Of a stretch of DNA of 64,000 nucleotides, positions 37,401 to 49,422 are shown piece after piece. The position numbers and the translations under genes were made by a program. Position 1 is the first letter of the stretch; each line of letters starts with the position of its first letter. Source of the stretch: Phytoseiulus persimilis (lineage: Eukaryota; Arthropoda; Arachnida; Mesostigmata; Phytoseiidae); assembly GCA_037576195.1 (NCBI GenBank), contig CM075104.1, positions 2,734,775-2,798,774 on the forward strand, written 5' to 3'. The notes under the pieces are model-generated. The model made no database searches. It saw only the letters and a program-made list of their open reading frames with translations, and had not been told where the DNA came from.

Positions 37401-40400
37401 GGAGTTTTGTCCTACTCATGTTTGTTGTTCCTGCTGCTTGAGTCCACTGCAGATTGGATTGCAGAGCTACAGTAGTCGTATCGACGTCAGGGCTAGTAGC
37501 CGTCGCGGTAGGTGCCTTGTCGCGCAGTCTCGGTCTCGGCTTTCCCGCGAAATAGGTCGGATTGTCTTCTTGACCTCGACGTTCCCCGTAGGAGCCTTGG
37601 TCTTGAACACCCCTGGAGCCTGTGTTGCTCAGCGCTCAGGTGTTTGTAGGCTGGGCAGATTATCAGGTGCAGATGAATCATGAAGAATGGGTGATGTTTG
37701 CTGCCGGTTCCTCCCGGCCCCACAGTCGATCACACTCATCGTTGGTCCTGCTCCCTTGAAAGCGGGCTCCGAAGAGCATGAAACAAGTTGCACTACGCAC
37801 AATCGGAAGGGGGCCGTCTAGGGAGAACTCCATTCTTCCATTTTTGCTAAGAAGTTTCTCCTGCTGATAAGATTTCAACGTTCTGATCGAATAGTCCGTA
37901 GAAGCTCTGACTCCGACGACCGACAGATGGCCTGTTCGCGCCGATCCTCGGTTCTTTCCTCATTCTATTCGGTCCGCAACGAAGTCTCAGTTTACAGCTG
38001 GAGTTAATCATTGAAGGTGGTTGAACTCGCCCTGCACGTCCCAAACGAGTGAACCAAAAGTAAAAACGCCTCAAAACGGAAACGTCTACAGGATGGACTC
38101 TCCCACGCTGATAATGAGCAGCCTCAAGTCCGTTCCTAGCCCGATTGGTTGCCCGGTAGGACTCCAAGCGGTGAATCAGTTGGATGAGATTCGCATGTCG
38201 AATCGCTCCCCGGACCATTCTCTGAGCTGGGGGCCAGCGATTCCGGGTCAAGATTTCTGTTGCTGGAGATGCGTTCTCCTTTTAGAAGTATTTTTCCTCA
38301 CTCGCCCTCCTTTTGCTCATTTCTCGGCAACTCAATCATCGGGTACCTTGAACCAATCCAGGAACGTTCAGCCAGCGGATCGCATGGAGGACAAGATTCC
38401 GTCAACAGTCCAGTGATTTCCGTGAGGCTGATGAGATCGATCGCCGATTTCTTCGGCGACTCGATGGAATCTTTTCGCGCATCTGATGAAACTAATGCGT
38501 ACTCGATCAGTTGAGTCGCGACGTTTCCCAGGGAGTTTTGGTGGAACAAGTCGAAAAAAAAGGTGATTTCCTACCCGCTTAACGAAATGCAATCGTTGAG
38601 AAACTGACGCGAATAAGGAAGAAGCATCATTCTTTCAGCTATCGATCGCAAGAAGGAAGAAACCTAAAATCGTATCATTCTCCACCGAGGAATTAGCATG
38701 GGAGAGGAGGGTGAGAAAATTACCTACCCACGTTGACCACCCTGTATGTTCGAATTATAGTCAGGCGACACCGAGGACTGAATCCCTCTGAATTCGACCC
38801 TGGACTGAAAAATAAAACCATTTACCCTTTGAGGTAATTCCGAATCGCTTTCGTCGTTCGAGGTAGCGAAGAAGATGCTTGAGGCTAAGGCGGAAATGCT
38901 CCTTCCCAGACGCAACAGGGATGCAAACAACCGGTGCAAAAGCACATTCGTGGACCTGACCGAACCCAGAGAGGCGAGGCAATAGGGAGCCGTACGGGTC
39001 ACGTGCTCAAGTTCGAGTTACGCTCAAACAGAGCGAGAGACAGAGAGCTCAAACAGAGATATGAGATGCTTCTGTCTATTAGGTCGTGAGCTGATACGAA
39101 TTGAAGGCAAATTGAACACCGAGAGCACTCCCCGTCATCTATGACCGTCAGCTAAACGACAAGATAGGAGCCACACAGCACAGCGACTGGGTGGGTCGCA
39201 CTGACCACAGGGAGATGAGAACAACAGTTGTTCACATGACAGACAAAAATAGGGGGTCCTCCTTACTCGTTTCGCCAGTGCTGGAGCTCTCCCTATGGGG
39301 GAATGTTGCTCCCGTTCCACCACCGACCCAGAACCGATTTGCAATCGATGCGGCCACTGACCAGCCTTGGAGTGATTGGGGAGAGGCATCGTTCATCGCT
39401 CGGAAGCCCAGACTTAATGTTGGAGGTTATACTCTTGACGGGGAATTCCGACGAATCACGCCAACAGGCAGGGAGCAATCGTGTTCGCTTTGTTCGCTCC
39501 CCGATATTGTTCCTCTGCAATATCCCCCCCACGGGAGTAACCCTACGGTTTCTCTCCGTGATCTCCCTTTATTCTCTCCGCGATCTCCTCCCATTCTCTT
39601 CGTGTTTCCTCTCCCAGGTTTTGTCATTGTCTCTCACCATGGTTCCTTTGTCTAGAACTTTTTGTCCATAGTATTCGTTATATCTCTCCCCCGCTCCCTT
39701 TATCCATGCTCTACACGTCCCTGGGCTCGGTTGTCTGTGTGAAGAAGGATTTTTATGCTGAAACGAAAAACACCTGGCCTCTGTCTAAGAGTCACAACAC
39801 ACATCCATTCTCAGGGAAACGGGTCCCGATCCAGCTGGATAGCTACGTTACTACCCGTAGAAGCATCTATGTCCAATACTTACGTGCTCTCGCGAAGCTC
39901 CCGGAGACCGCGGGAACAAAAAGGAATTACATTGGAAAGTGACGAGGAATAATCGGCGAACGTACATTCCGGCCGCCGAAGGTGCTTGAGGTCTGCTCTA
40001 ACACGTTCCGGAGTGAATTGTGCTGTCTCACCCTCCCCCTACGATGCTCACCCCTTCTGTATCCTGGTGCCTCGGTAGTATTGCCGAACATGGTCATCAC
40101 TTTTCGGACGCGCATTTCATCATCCAGAGCTCGCGTTCCCTTCAAGCCTTCGCCGAAGAACGTCCCCCGCGCTTCCGACGTCGACGCGCTGGACGCGGGT
40201 TCGGCGGGAATGCACTTCGGGTTGTCTTGCTGGCACCCTCTCTCCTTGTCGCGCAATCGGGATTCATCCCGAATGATGACTCGTAACGTGGGGACACGCG
40301 GTTGCAGATGTTATGACACGACGCAAACAGCGAGGGAAAGTCGATTCAGGAATCCACTCCCGTTGAATCAGCGTCGTCTGCTCTGGCACTTGAAAACATG

Positions 40401-40656
40401 GATTTTCCGGATCTGTATTTTGAGAAACTGCGGTCGGTGGACTGGGTTTCACGGATCTGGCATCGCGGACATGGCAGTCGGGGGAACATCCTCCTTCGAA
40501 CTCTGAAAGGACGATCCGAGAGAGCGCCCGTGCTGAGCAACTTTTAGCTCTACAGAAAACCTATCGATTGTCCAGAGACGTTGAACGGATCGTGTCCGTG
40601 AAGGACTCAAAGATCGGGACGGGGCCCACTCAAGTTGCTTCTCCTCGGGTTCCTCC

Positions 40657-40802
40657 CAGTGGCGTGCCCAGGGGGTCAATATGGCTTATCAGGAACATCC
40701 TCAAAGGTTCGAGAACTGCGTTGATTGCGACGAGAAAAGCTCGCTACGATGATGATCATCCTGATCTTCATCATCATCACATCCCCTGCCCCCTCCCCTT
40801 CC
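40657..40802. mobile_element. hAT-like terminus with dispersed repeat copy B
   Basis: Begins with CAGTGGCGTGC followed by CCAGGGGG. The first 11 bases equal the terminal inverted repeat of the full hAT element at 57029-60132, and the following G run resembles that element's other end. From 40689 the sequence aligns with copy A at 20605-20717 and ends in C-rich DNA. No matching right-hand terminal repeat or target duplication is visible, so this is read as a truncated or diverged non-autonomous relative. Confidence 0.5.
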
Positions 40803-40812
40803 CAAAAAAAGC

Positions 40813-40856
40813 TGTGTGGGGAGTAACCGGGAGCGTTCCCGGTTACTCCCCACACA
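40813..40856. repeat. Perfect 20-bp inverted repeat with 4-base loop
   Basis: Arm TGTGTGGGGAGTAACCGGGA at 40813-40832, loop GCGT, then the exact reverse complement at 40837-40856. It directly follows the hAT-like fragment and a short A run. It could be a hairpin tip or a target joint left by a mobile element, or a structured RNA element. Nothing else in the sequence decides which. Confidence 0.9.
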
Positions 40857-43800
40857 TTCTCTTTGTTCCTATTGCATCGCGTTGAGCGTTCTTTGTTCAC
40901 GGTTCCGGCTTAACATACGAGATCCTAACGGCACCGCGACTGCTACGTCGAGCGGAATTTTCTCCCTCACCCGGAAGCGCTTCCGGAAATCGGTGCAATG
41001 CTGAAACGCAATGGGATGGAGCGTTCTCTTGGGGCTGTGGCGGAGTCGGGATACTGCGGTGAATCTTGATACGAAGTTCGCGATGCCTGAAAAGCTCGAC
41101 TGGCGTCGATCAAAGGATGAGTGTTGTCTTTGGAAGAGAGAAACGCTTTCGTCCGTTCACCACCGACTGTGCGGCGCAGAAGGGGAGACGGCGAACGTTG
41201 ACGTCGGATGCATACGGATCGCGTAGCTTTTTTGAGCCGGTGTAATCATAGTGGTTTTTCCAGGTCAGGATTTCTTTTCAGAACGGTGTTTTTGTCACTG
41301 GCCTTCTCCTAGAGCTGCATTTGTAGTTTCCAATGAAGGCTATCACGGGAGAAATGCCTGCGACAACAGCAATCTCGGAGGGAACAACAGAGTTTTCTGC
41401 AACAGCGGAAACAAGAACAACGTTCCCGACAGAACCAGAGAACGAAGCCCGCGACAAGCTGGCAGCAAGCTCAGCGATAAGGATGAGATAATGCGTGCCA
41501 CAAAACCCTATAGAACATCGCCTCTTTCCGCAGAAGCGCGCCCCAGCCGCGAAGCAACAGAAGTGGCCACAGGTGCGAACCGGGCGTTGCGGCTCCTCAC
41601 TGTGAAGAGCTGCGTGGAACATTAATGAACATTAGCATATTATTGCAGAACGCGACACAATAACAATCGGGATTTGTTCTCGCAGCTCCATAAACATTGA
41701 GAGAAACCGCGGCTGTCACTCGGGCCGAGTTGACGTCCCCTGCTCGGAACATATTTCCTCTTGTGTAGCAATTTCGAAATGAGAGTCGTACGAATTTTGC
41801 ACTATGCTCCCGCAGGGGAGGCTCTCCGGTGACAAGGCCTGTGCAGCTTGTTGTAATCGCCTGGCCGTAACTGCAACACGGTGAGGTGCATTCGATACTT
41901 GGTGGGATGTACCTTCCAAAGTTTTCCCCTGGGAAAGCGTTTTAGCAACGCAAAGGAAGCAGCGAACTGAATTTAAGGTCACTGGGAACACTCCCACGGA
42001 AGTTTTCCACGAGGCGGAATCTGGGCCTCTTGAGGGTCTTTTCTCCGGATATTTCTACGAATGATCGGGCTCAAAGAGAAATTATTCGAAATTGCTTCCT
42101 TAGAAGATCTTGCTTATCTGAGCGATGAGTATATGAGTGATGTTTTCGAGGATGTTCGAGATATGAACAATCAATAACATCGAAGAGATTCGTGATACAT
42201 TCTACGATTCACCGTCTGATAGTAATACATTGAATGGTATTAAAATAGCACGAATGAATGTAGAGCAGTCCACATCTTGAGACACTCTTCCCTTGTCGAA
42301 AGATAGCCTGCCTTCAAGCATATAAGATGGTGATAACTGGAGCCTGGAAGTTCAGGTGATTCTTCGAAATTATTCCATCGATTGCCCGAGATTGATCGAA
42401 TGCAATCGAAAGACAATTTCGAGAAATCACCTGAACCCCCATGTTACTATTCGCGAATTTCTCTTCGTGCGATCCGACGACGGGACGCGCATACTGGGTC
42501 CTTCCAGTTCGATTTCCTCATCGTTAAGGTTGGGAAGCGCTCAGGCTCAATCCCGACCATTCAGCTCGACATCTTCGACGGTATTCCCTGAAGGCTGCAG
42601 TTATCGGCAAGTGAATCTTTTCTCTCATGTCTTCGGTCTTCAAACACGTGCCGGCTAACCGGTAAACCAGTCGATCTCGAAAGTGCGCAGACCCCGAAAT
42701 TGGCTTCAAGCCTCCAGTTTGCCGTGGCCTGTGAGAGGGACCGAACCCATTTGCTTCCTTTGGAGTTGGACTCTGCAGCTCGGCGGCAGCTCGAGATCTA
42801 AAAAGGCCGAGAGCGCCCCGCATAACACTGGGATGAGATCGAAGCAAGACCAAGCTCAGCCTTCCTGATCCGCCTTCCTTTGTGTGTGTTCCGCACGTGA
42901 CATGCGATAGGCTCCAGGCTGAAAATTCGGAATATTTACAATGTCATTTCGACGTGTGAAGTAGGATCACAAGCCCGTCTTGAATTGGAGGTCTATGAGC
43001 TCCGCAAACGAATTTTGCGGAACAGACCCCCAAATTCATACTGTGTACCACTGGTTATCTTGTTCCCGATCGACCGCTCTGCAAAAAGTATTGAGCATGT
43101 CTCACCAGATGAATGAACAGATAGTGGAATGTATCGGGGAAACGGGCTCGTGTTGCGCAGAACTGGCGAAAGAACATTACAAAATGACAGACTTTCCGAG
43201 CAGTGTGGCTCGATCCCTGCCGTGGCCTGTAATCACAGTGAGGACTACTGGTGCGGAGTCCGCTGACCCTAGCATATAGTCAGGGGCACCACGACGGTCT
43301 GTGTGACAACAAATGGAATTCCTACGAGTTGCGTACATGAGCAAGCACATTGTCTCTTAATCGAAGCAAACAAGTTAAGGCATCCGGACGCAACTGTTCC
43401 CGGGGGTACAACTTGATGAGGTTCGATGGTGCCAATATACGCATGTGTCGGGAAGTTTCCGTACGATCTTCTGCGTCATGAAACGCCGTGTTCAGCGTCT
43501 AGCAGCGCTTCTGAGTGCAGCTGGGTGCATGCCACCGGAGCATCGTGGTGGACGGAGGAGTTGTTCCAAGGTTTAAGAAATGCTGAGAACAGTGAGGGGT
43601 GAGGCGTCATGTGGAGAGCTTCCGATCCGTGTCGAGTAATCATGGTCGAAGTAGGGCTCCCAAGCAGAAAAACTTGACAACAACATTGTCTGTACGCGGT
43701 ATGGGGCAGATGTTACGGGAAGTGCATCCGCTTTGAGCAAGTGCCGTCACGAACGGTATGGTCGGGGTTCGTCTTCATAATGAACTACAACTTTGATTTT

Positions 43801-44929
43801 GGTTCTCGGCGTACCGACATATGCACACGCGAAGAAAAACGATAGAAGATCAAGCCAAGGAACGATGAAGCGGATGAGGCAAGACTGAATGTCACCGGAT
43901 CCCAGTTCTTTCTCTGTGATAAAAATCAACATCTAGCTCAAACTCAAACCCGCGATACATTATCCCTGTTTCACGTTTCAATTTTCTGTACTCCTACATA
44001 CAGGTATTCACTCCAGACTTGCAGATTGAAAACTTCAGATCCATCTGGCCTACATTGCGTTCCACCGTTCTCCCGCGGGGATTCCGGTCCACAGGAATCC
44101 ATAGCGCTCCGCGACTGTATTGGCTTGAATAAGTATCAAGAGAATTTCGTCCAGTTCATGAACGACCACAGTTTTTCGTTAGTTTTTCGAGAGCCAAAGA
44201 AAGTGGAGACGTGATGTTTTGGAACTGGGCTCTTGAATTTGACCACTTAGTGGTTGGATCTGAGAGAAAATCTCTTGTCTCGTCGCACTCTCACGCGTTC
44301 AAATCTGCTCCTTCTCCGTACACTGTTCCGTTGTCCGTTTCCGGACAGTCCACGGTCCTGTACAGTACAGGGTGGCATTTTTAAGGGAATGCCAGAGCCC
44401 CACTTCGTTTCGGCCGTAACATTGCGGTACCTTTGGCCTCGGAATTCCCTCAAAAATCAGGGAGTGATCGATGGAGGATTTCGAGGCGATCGTTTTGGAA
44501 ATTTCGGCTAGGGGGTCTTTCCGATAGTTACCCATAATTCCGAGGCCCTACTGATGGTGATCAGGAAACCGTGAAATTTTTCGGACCGGACTCGCTGATG
44601 TCACGCTCGATGCGCAGAAGAGAGTCCGTCGCGAGCCAGAGAACCGATCGAAGTTTTCTTGAGTCTTCGCAAAATATCAAGCGTTTGTATCCGGGAATTC
44701 CTTGGTCTCAGGGGTGCTGTTAGGAGCCGAGGGCCGCAAACTGAATAGCGGGGATTTCGGGTGCGAATTATAAACTTCAAACCCCTCAGCTGCGCCCCCC
44801 CCCCACCTCCTTCTTAGCAGTGCCCTGCGCGACCGCTTCCAAGTTTCCTCGAGAGCCAAACAACGTGACACAATTCGAGCTCCAAAAAGATATCTCACTG
44901 TAGCGAAGCCTCGTTTCCCACACGTGGAG

Positions 44930-45175
44930 TCAGCTCAGAGAGAATGGATCATCCATTGGGCGTTTGCCCTTGCTGCCGGCCGAGCTCTCCTCGAACGGAG
45001 CACCAGAGAGGTCTCCCGATTCGGGAGTCTCGCTGCTTCCTCTCAGACGTATATTTTCAATGCGGAGCCCGCGGTGGCTTAAACTCACTCCGGAAGTGCA
45101 CTCAAACCGGGCGATGAACAGCACGTACAGATTTATGTTGATGAAATAAGCAAACACTCCCCGCCCTCGAGCGTC
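44930..45175 (-). CDS. Candidate membrane-protein exon, unknown
   Basis: On the minus strand an acceptor (CTCTGGCTTGCAG) at 45176 opens into about 81 codons ending at a stop at 44930. An early hydrophobic stretch (GVFAYFININLYVLFIARF) could be a membrane helix, followed by a Ser/Glu/Pro-rich tail. Just upstream, 45401-45200 is also open on the minus strand from an ATG (MEELKEETRTAIGNFYLDSM). Joining the two would need an unusually short intron of about 35 bases. No family recognised, and no other exon supports it. Confidence 0.2.
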   Translation of the reverse strand, partial: DARGRGVFAYFININLYVLFIARFECTSGVSLSHRGLRIENIRLRGSSETPESGDLSGAPFEESSAGSKGKRPMDDPFSLS

Positions 45176-45826
45176 CTGCAAGCCAGAGCACGAGCCCTAG
45201 CACGCTATACCGACCGCAGCCCGAGCAGCAAGAGCCTCTTGACAAGCTTGAAGTGCAGAACCTGCCTCGCATGGTCTTATTCGCATGCGGCGGCGAACAG
45301 CGGCAGTTCGACAAGGAGGGATTTTGGGTTCCACAGTCCAGCATGGAGTCAAGATAGAAGTTTCCGATCGCTGTTCTGGTTTCCTCCTTCAACTCCTCCA
45401 TCCGTGACAGCTTACTGATCTAGGGATGCTCATCGAGGGCCATTCAGAGCACTTACTAATTTTGACGATCCTCAGCTCATGGAGCTCGAACAGATTCTCA
45501 TTCAGAGGTTTCCCATTCGAGTTTTGCTATTGCCTCATTGCATTCACCCTCCTGGCGTCAGCGTTCCCGATGTCATCTGTGGCCGGGAGCATTCACCAAA
45601 TTTATATGTGAACTGCACCAACAGTTTCAACAAACGTTCGGCGTTCTATTCACGGGACGAGGTCTCAAACTCAATCGAAATAAACAGTGCGTAGATTGCA
45701 GGCAGAGAGGAGTCGCGTGGCATCCAGCTAGTCTGAAAGAACTCTCGGTTTGAGATTGCTTCCATTGAGATTTATACAACGAGTTTGAGGAGGCCCCGTC
45801 CGAAAAATCTAATGTGTCTCTCCTAG

Positions 45827-46735
45827 GATCCTCGGAGAGCCACGCGGATCCTTCGCACTCGGAAAGAGCACAGCGGGGACGAAAGGGATTCGGCGCAGCA
45901 GATAAGAGCAGCAAACTTCATTCTGACGACGACAGAAGCTCCTACATCAGCTTCAGCAAGGGGCAGGCATGTCAAGGACGAGAACATCGCCTGTAACTTC
46001 AACTATTCTCTGAGGAGCAACAAGGGAAACAACGTGTCGGCCCGGGAGATATCGAAAAAATCGGCTTACAGTACTGCAGGAACAGCTCAAACCATTTGTC
46101 ATCTTCTTGGTGCAGGTTACCCGGTCCTCTGGAATTCCGAAGTCAAGGTGAAGCGCTCACGATCACCCGAGTGTTCTCTTGAGGGAAACGATCACAAAAC
46201 GTATTGCAGGCGACGAGTCCTAACATTTCTTCTGGGTGCTCAAGAATTCGGGGGAGGTTATCGGGTGTCGTATAATGTAGGTTGTGAGAGAATTTCAAGT
46301 GTGGGCTCGATAGGAAGCACGGAAGAGTCATACGTGAACTGTAGAAATTATAGCATCGGTGGAGCGCGACGATCTCGATACCGAAAACTCGAAACTTCAC
46401 ACTTTGACGAGTCCGAGATTTCCAACGAGCTTTGTTTTGTCTCACGGGTATGCAACGTTCTAACCCGATCCACAAAAATCCACAGAATCACCGCCGACCG
46501 TCGTCATGGACTCATGGTGGACAGACCGGAGACCTTCTCCGGGAGTAAGTTCCTCCTAGATGTAAAAACCTATGAGATGGACGTCTGGTTCGATTCCGGT
46601 CTGGGGCTCAAAGTTGATCGTATCAACGACCGAACTCTACGAGGAATATCTCCGCGGGTATGGTATCGCCGCTCCTCGCTGCCACGCTGTCCCGAGTCCC
46701 ATTTCCCGTTCATTGCCGAGTTCAACAGTTTATAA
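45827..46735 (+). CDS. Open frame of 302 codons behind a splice acceptor, unknown
   Basis: The longest uninterrupted frame outside the recognised genes. An acceptor-like GTCTCTCCTAG, whose TAG is also the in-frame stop that bounds the frame, is followed by 909 open bases ending in TAA at 46733. The DNA here is not especially GC-rich, so such length is less expected by chance. The translation starts DPRRATRILRTRKE and includes NFILTTTEAPTSASA and a Tyr/Arg/Ser-rich second half. There are no domains, repeats or membrane segments I recognise, and no convincing ATG near the start. It could be an internal or last exon, a relic of a retroelement or chance. Confidence 0.25.
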   Translation, partial: DPRRATRILRTRKEHSGDERDSAQQIRAANFILTTTEAPTSASARGRHVKDENIACNFNYSLRSNKGNNVSAREISKKSAYSTAGTAQTICHLLGAGYPVLWNSEVKVKRSRSPECSLEGNDHKTYCRRRVLTFLLGAQEFGGGYRVSYNVGCERISSVGSIGSTEESYVNCRNYSIGGARRSRYRKLETSHFDESEISNELCFVSRVCNVLTRSTKIHRITADRRHGLMVDRPETFSGSKFLLDVKTYEMDVWFDSGLGLKVDRINDRTLRGISPRVWYRRSSLPRCPESHFPFIAEFNSL

Positions 46736-49065
46736 TTGAACTTCCCCGATCGTCACCAATCTCATACCCCTTGATGTTCGGATGAGGCAGAACATGTGAT
46801 CACGTGATGCGATTTTCTATGAACAGCTCATTGGAACCGGTCCGAGTGCCCAATCGCCTCCAGTTTCGCTTTCCACGGATGCTTACTCCCCGAAGGGTAT
46901 CCCCGAGCTCGGGGATCTGGATCGAGTTTGAAACTCGCATGTGACTGCTAACATTCTCGATAGTCGGTCCGTCGGGCTCCTCTAACGACGTCGAACCATA
47001 TCACCCCGTGACTCGTCGGCTGTTGCGGAACGGCCCTGAACTCGTGAACACCCATCCACTTCCAGCCTCGCATCCTACAGGCCGACGGTCCCCGAAGAAC
47101 GGGTTGAACTCAGCTCTCTAGCTCACATCGTTTGGGTCGATGGTCATGGAAGGACGAGACTCAGTTTCCCCGAGAATTTTGATCCTGAATCTCGCTAATC
47201 GCCAACGACTGAGAAACGGACGTGGAATCGACCACCGCGATCGATTCTCAACCTCGCATCCCGTGTGTCCCGTGTTTCGCGGAAGCTGGCCTGAGTTTGA
47301 CGTGTTCGATCAACTTCGAGCCTCATATCCGATGACTCGACGGTTTCACTCCTTCCAGCATAAACAGGTGATTTACTCGCATCCTCAACCCTCGATCGAA
47401 ACTCCCCTCAGACCTCAACGCAAAATCCCCGGCGTCTAAACCCTGAAAATACACTCCCGAGACGCTTCCGGATCGTCTGGAATGTAATGGTGCACCCGGT
47501 CTCATACACAGTCACAAATCGGCGCCAAAAGTCGCTCTGATCTGGCTTCTGGAGCGCAAGTTTGCGGTTGCAAGTTCCACTCTGCACGTCTTTCGGTTGT
47601 CCGTCAGATGGCGCGGCATCCGCTCCGACTTCAGTTTGGACACTCACAGGTGATTAGTGAGGTGATGTTTGAAACACTGCCAAGGCTGATCCTCAGGGTG
47701 TTCGCCATCTCCCCTCATTCTATCGCCGATCGGGAATGGTGATTAGGCGCAGTTATAACGCCAGTTTGCCTCGGTGAGGGCCGTCGGAGGCCAACCCGAA
47801 CGGGATGCCTCGGCGGATGACATTCGACCCCTCCTGAAGTTCGCGACCGAGCTCTTAACCGTCGCTTGTGAGGGAGCATTATCACCGTAAGATTTCTGTT
47901 AGGTTATGTTGATTTATGTGGTCTCCAACACCTCTGAATGAATTGGTTCGATGACTACTCGAAGCTCCTGGCCCTGCATCCCGTCTAAAGCATTGACTTG
48001 TTCGGACGAAGCCCGAAGTTAAAAAGCCGCGGAAAGGCGGAGGCAATTCGATGTGCGCACATTCTCGTCGAACTGCCGCCTCTACCTAACCTGACGGCGG
48101 TTTTCCATTGCTTATTCATTTTCACCCTGAGACTTGGGAGTTTCTGAACAGCCCAGAACGAGTGGGAAAATTCTCGAGTTGAATTCGGGCACTCTGTGCA
48201 ATATGACATAGAAATCTCTGTGAATTCAGGAAGATCAGCTGTGGAGCAGGAAATCCATATCGGAAATCTAGTTGCTGAACGAATCGTGAAACTTCTGACA
48301 GTTTTCACACTCCCGAACTAAGTGATGAGAGGATCCGCCTACCCTCTATCTTCATCGTTGATGAGAAAGATTTTTCCACAACGCTGGGAGCTTGTCTCTG
48401 ACACAAATCTAGATCTGAACTCAATTGGGAGCATCAACGCTGAGCGGGGAACGTCGCACATGGGAAATTGTGTGTCGATCTATTCCATCGAGTACTCAAC
48501 ACGAAACGAGCTTCATGATTTTGTCATGGCTCAAGTCAAGCGATGGCAAGAGTTGCCCAAAACCGGGAGAGCCTATCGAAAACTGGCAGCCCGCTCTTCA
48601 GAGGGTGTCAGGTCGAAGGGGCTAATCCTGTGATTAGGAATTCCACGCTGGCAGCGATCCCGACGGCTTTTCAACTATGATGTGTCAATGTTATAGTGTA
48701 TGTCTGCTAAAACATGGGGAAAATCAACCGGAGCAGCCGGTTTTGCGAGTCACCGCGGGCTCTGAATAATGCATTCCTCTCGTTGAGGGACTCGGTCGTT
48801 TGCTCTCGGTGATCTCTTCCCGGCAGGGTTAAATTCATCACCACACCATCAGGAGCTCGTCATGCAGTTTTGTCTGGCCCCTATCGGGGCGAGCTACCGA
48901 AAACTGGCCGTCAAACTGGCCGTTGTTTCCTGAGCTTAAACTCGAGGCATCCGATTAGAGTCCGTGGGATTCCTCTCCTCGAGACTACATTACTCCCTTC
49001 CAGATCCGTCGTCCGAGCTCCTGACTCGAAGTGTCGGACGTATTCTTTCCTCCCCCCGTGCGGAG
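46736..49065. other. Intergenic region upstream of IFT140
   Basis: No recognisable gene or repeat. Short open frames only. A CpG-rich patch begins near 48900. Confidence 0.5.
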
Positions 49066-49228
49066 CAACGACGTCGACGGCTCTGGGGCCCAGAGCGAGC
49101 CGCTGATCAGAGCATTGGAGCGGGGCGCGATGGGGAGCACCGGCTACTTCAGCGGCGGCCGCCACATCCCATCCGGGGATTCCCATAGCAACCCCGCCGA
49201 GACTGCACAACATTCCTGCTGTCCTTGA
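49066..49228 (+). CDS. Candidate terminal exon just upstream of IFT140, unknown
   Basis: A very good acceptor (TTCTTTCCTCCCCCCGTGCGGAG) leads into a frame with strongly G/C third codon positions. It reads NDVDGSGAQSEPLIRALERG.., continues through GAMGSTGYFSGGRHIPSGDSHSNP, and ends HSCCP at TGA. Gly/Ser-rich and natural-looking, about 53 residues. No AATAAA follows before the IFT140 start at 49423, which argues against a real last exon. The reverse strand is also open here. No family recognised. Confidence 0.22.
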
Positions 49229-49422
49229 TTCCACTCGCCGGCTCGTGAGCTGTATCGATTCCCCAGAATGTGGTACTGTGACGATACGGTTGGGATTTGC
49301 TAGCTGAGCTTCAGAAACCGGGAGACGTTGTGTGCGACGAGGTGTTTGCTGGCCCGGATGTGTGAGAAACAAAACTCGAACTATATCCGTGGGGTAGCGC
49401 TGTGTTTGTGAGCCGGGAGGCC

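Larger units (their letters stand above)
27201..45826. other. Intergenic or intronic stretch without a recognisable gene
   Basis: I find no conserved coding exon here on either strand. Long frames such as 33626-34483 (plus, 285 codons from an ATG) and 34691-35389 (minus, 232 codons) have repetitive or Arg/Ser-heavy composition and match nothing known. Items worth noting separately are the candidate exons at 30869 and 45175, the hAT-like end and repeat at 40657-40802 and the palindrome at 40813. The rest shows no structure I can support. Confidence 0.5.

Noticed and set aside
49402..49422. Upstream GTG start for IFT140
   Set aside because: Non-ATG initiation is not needed. The ATG at 49423 is in good context and aligns with the family N-terminus.
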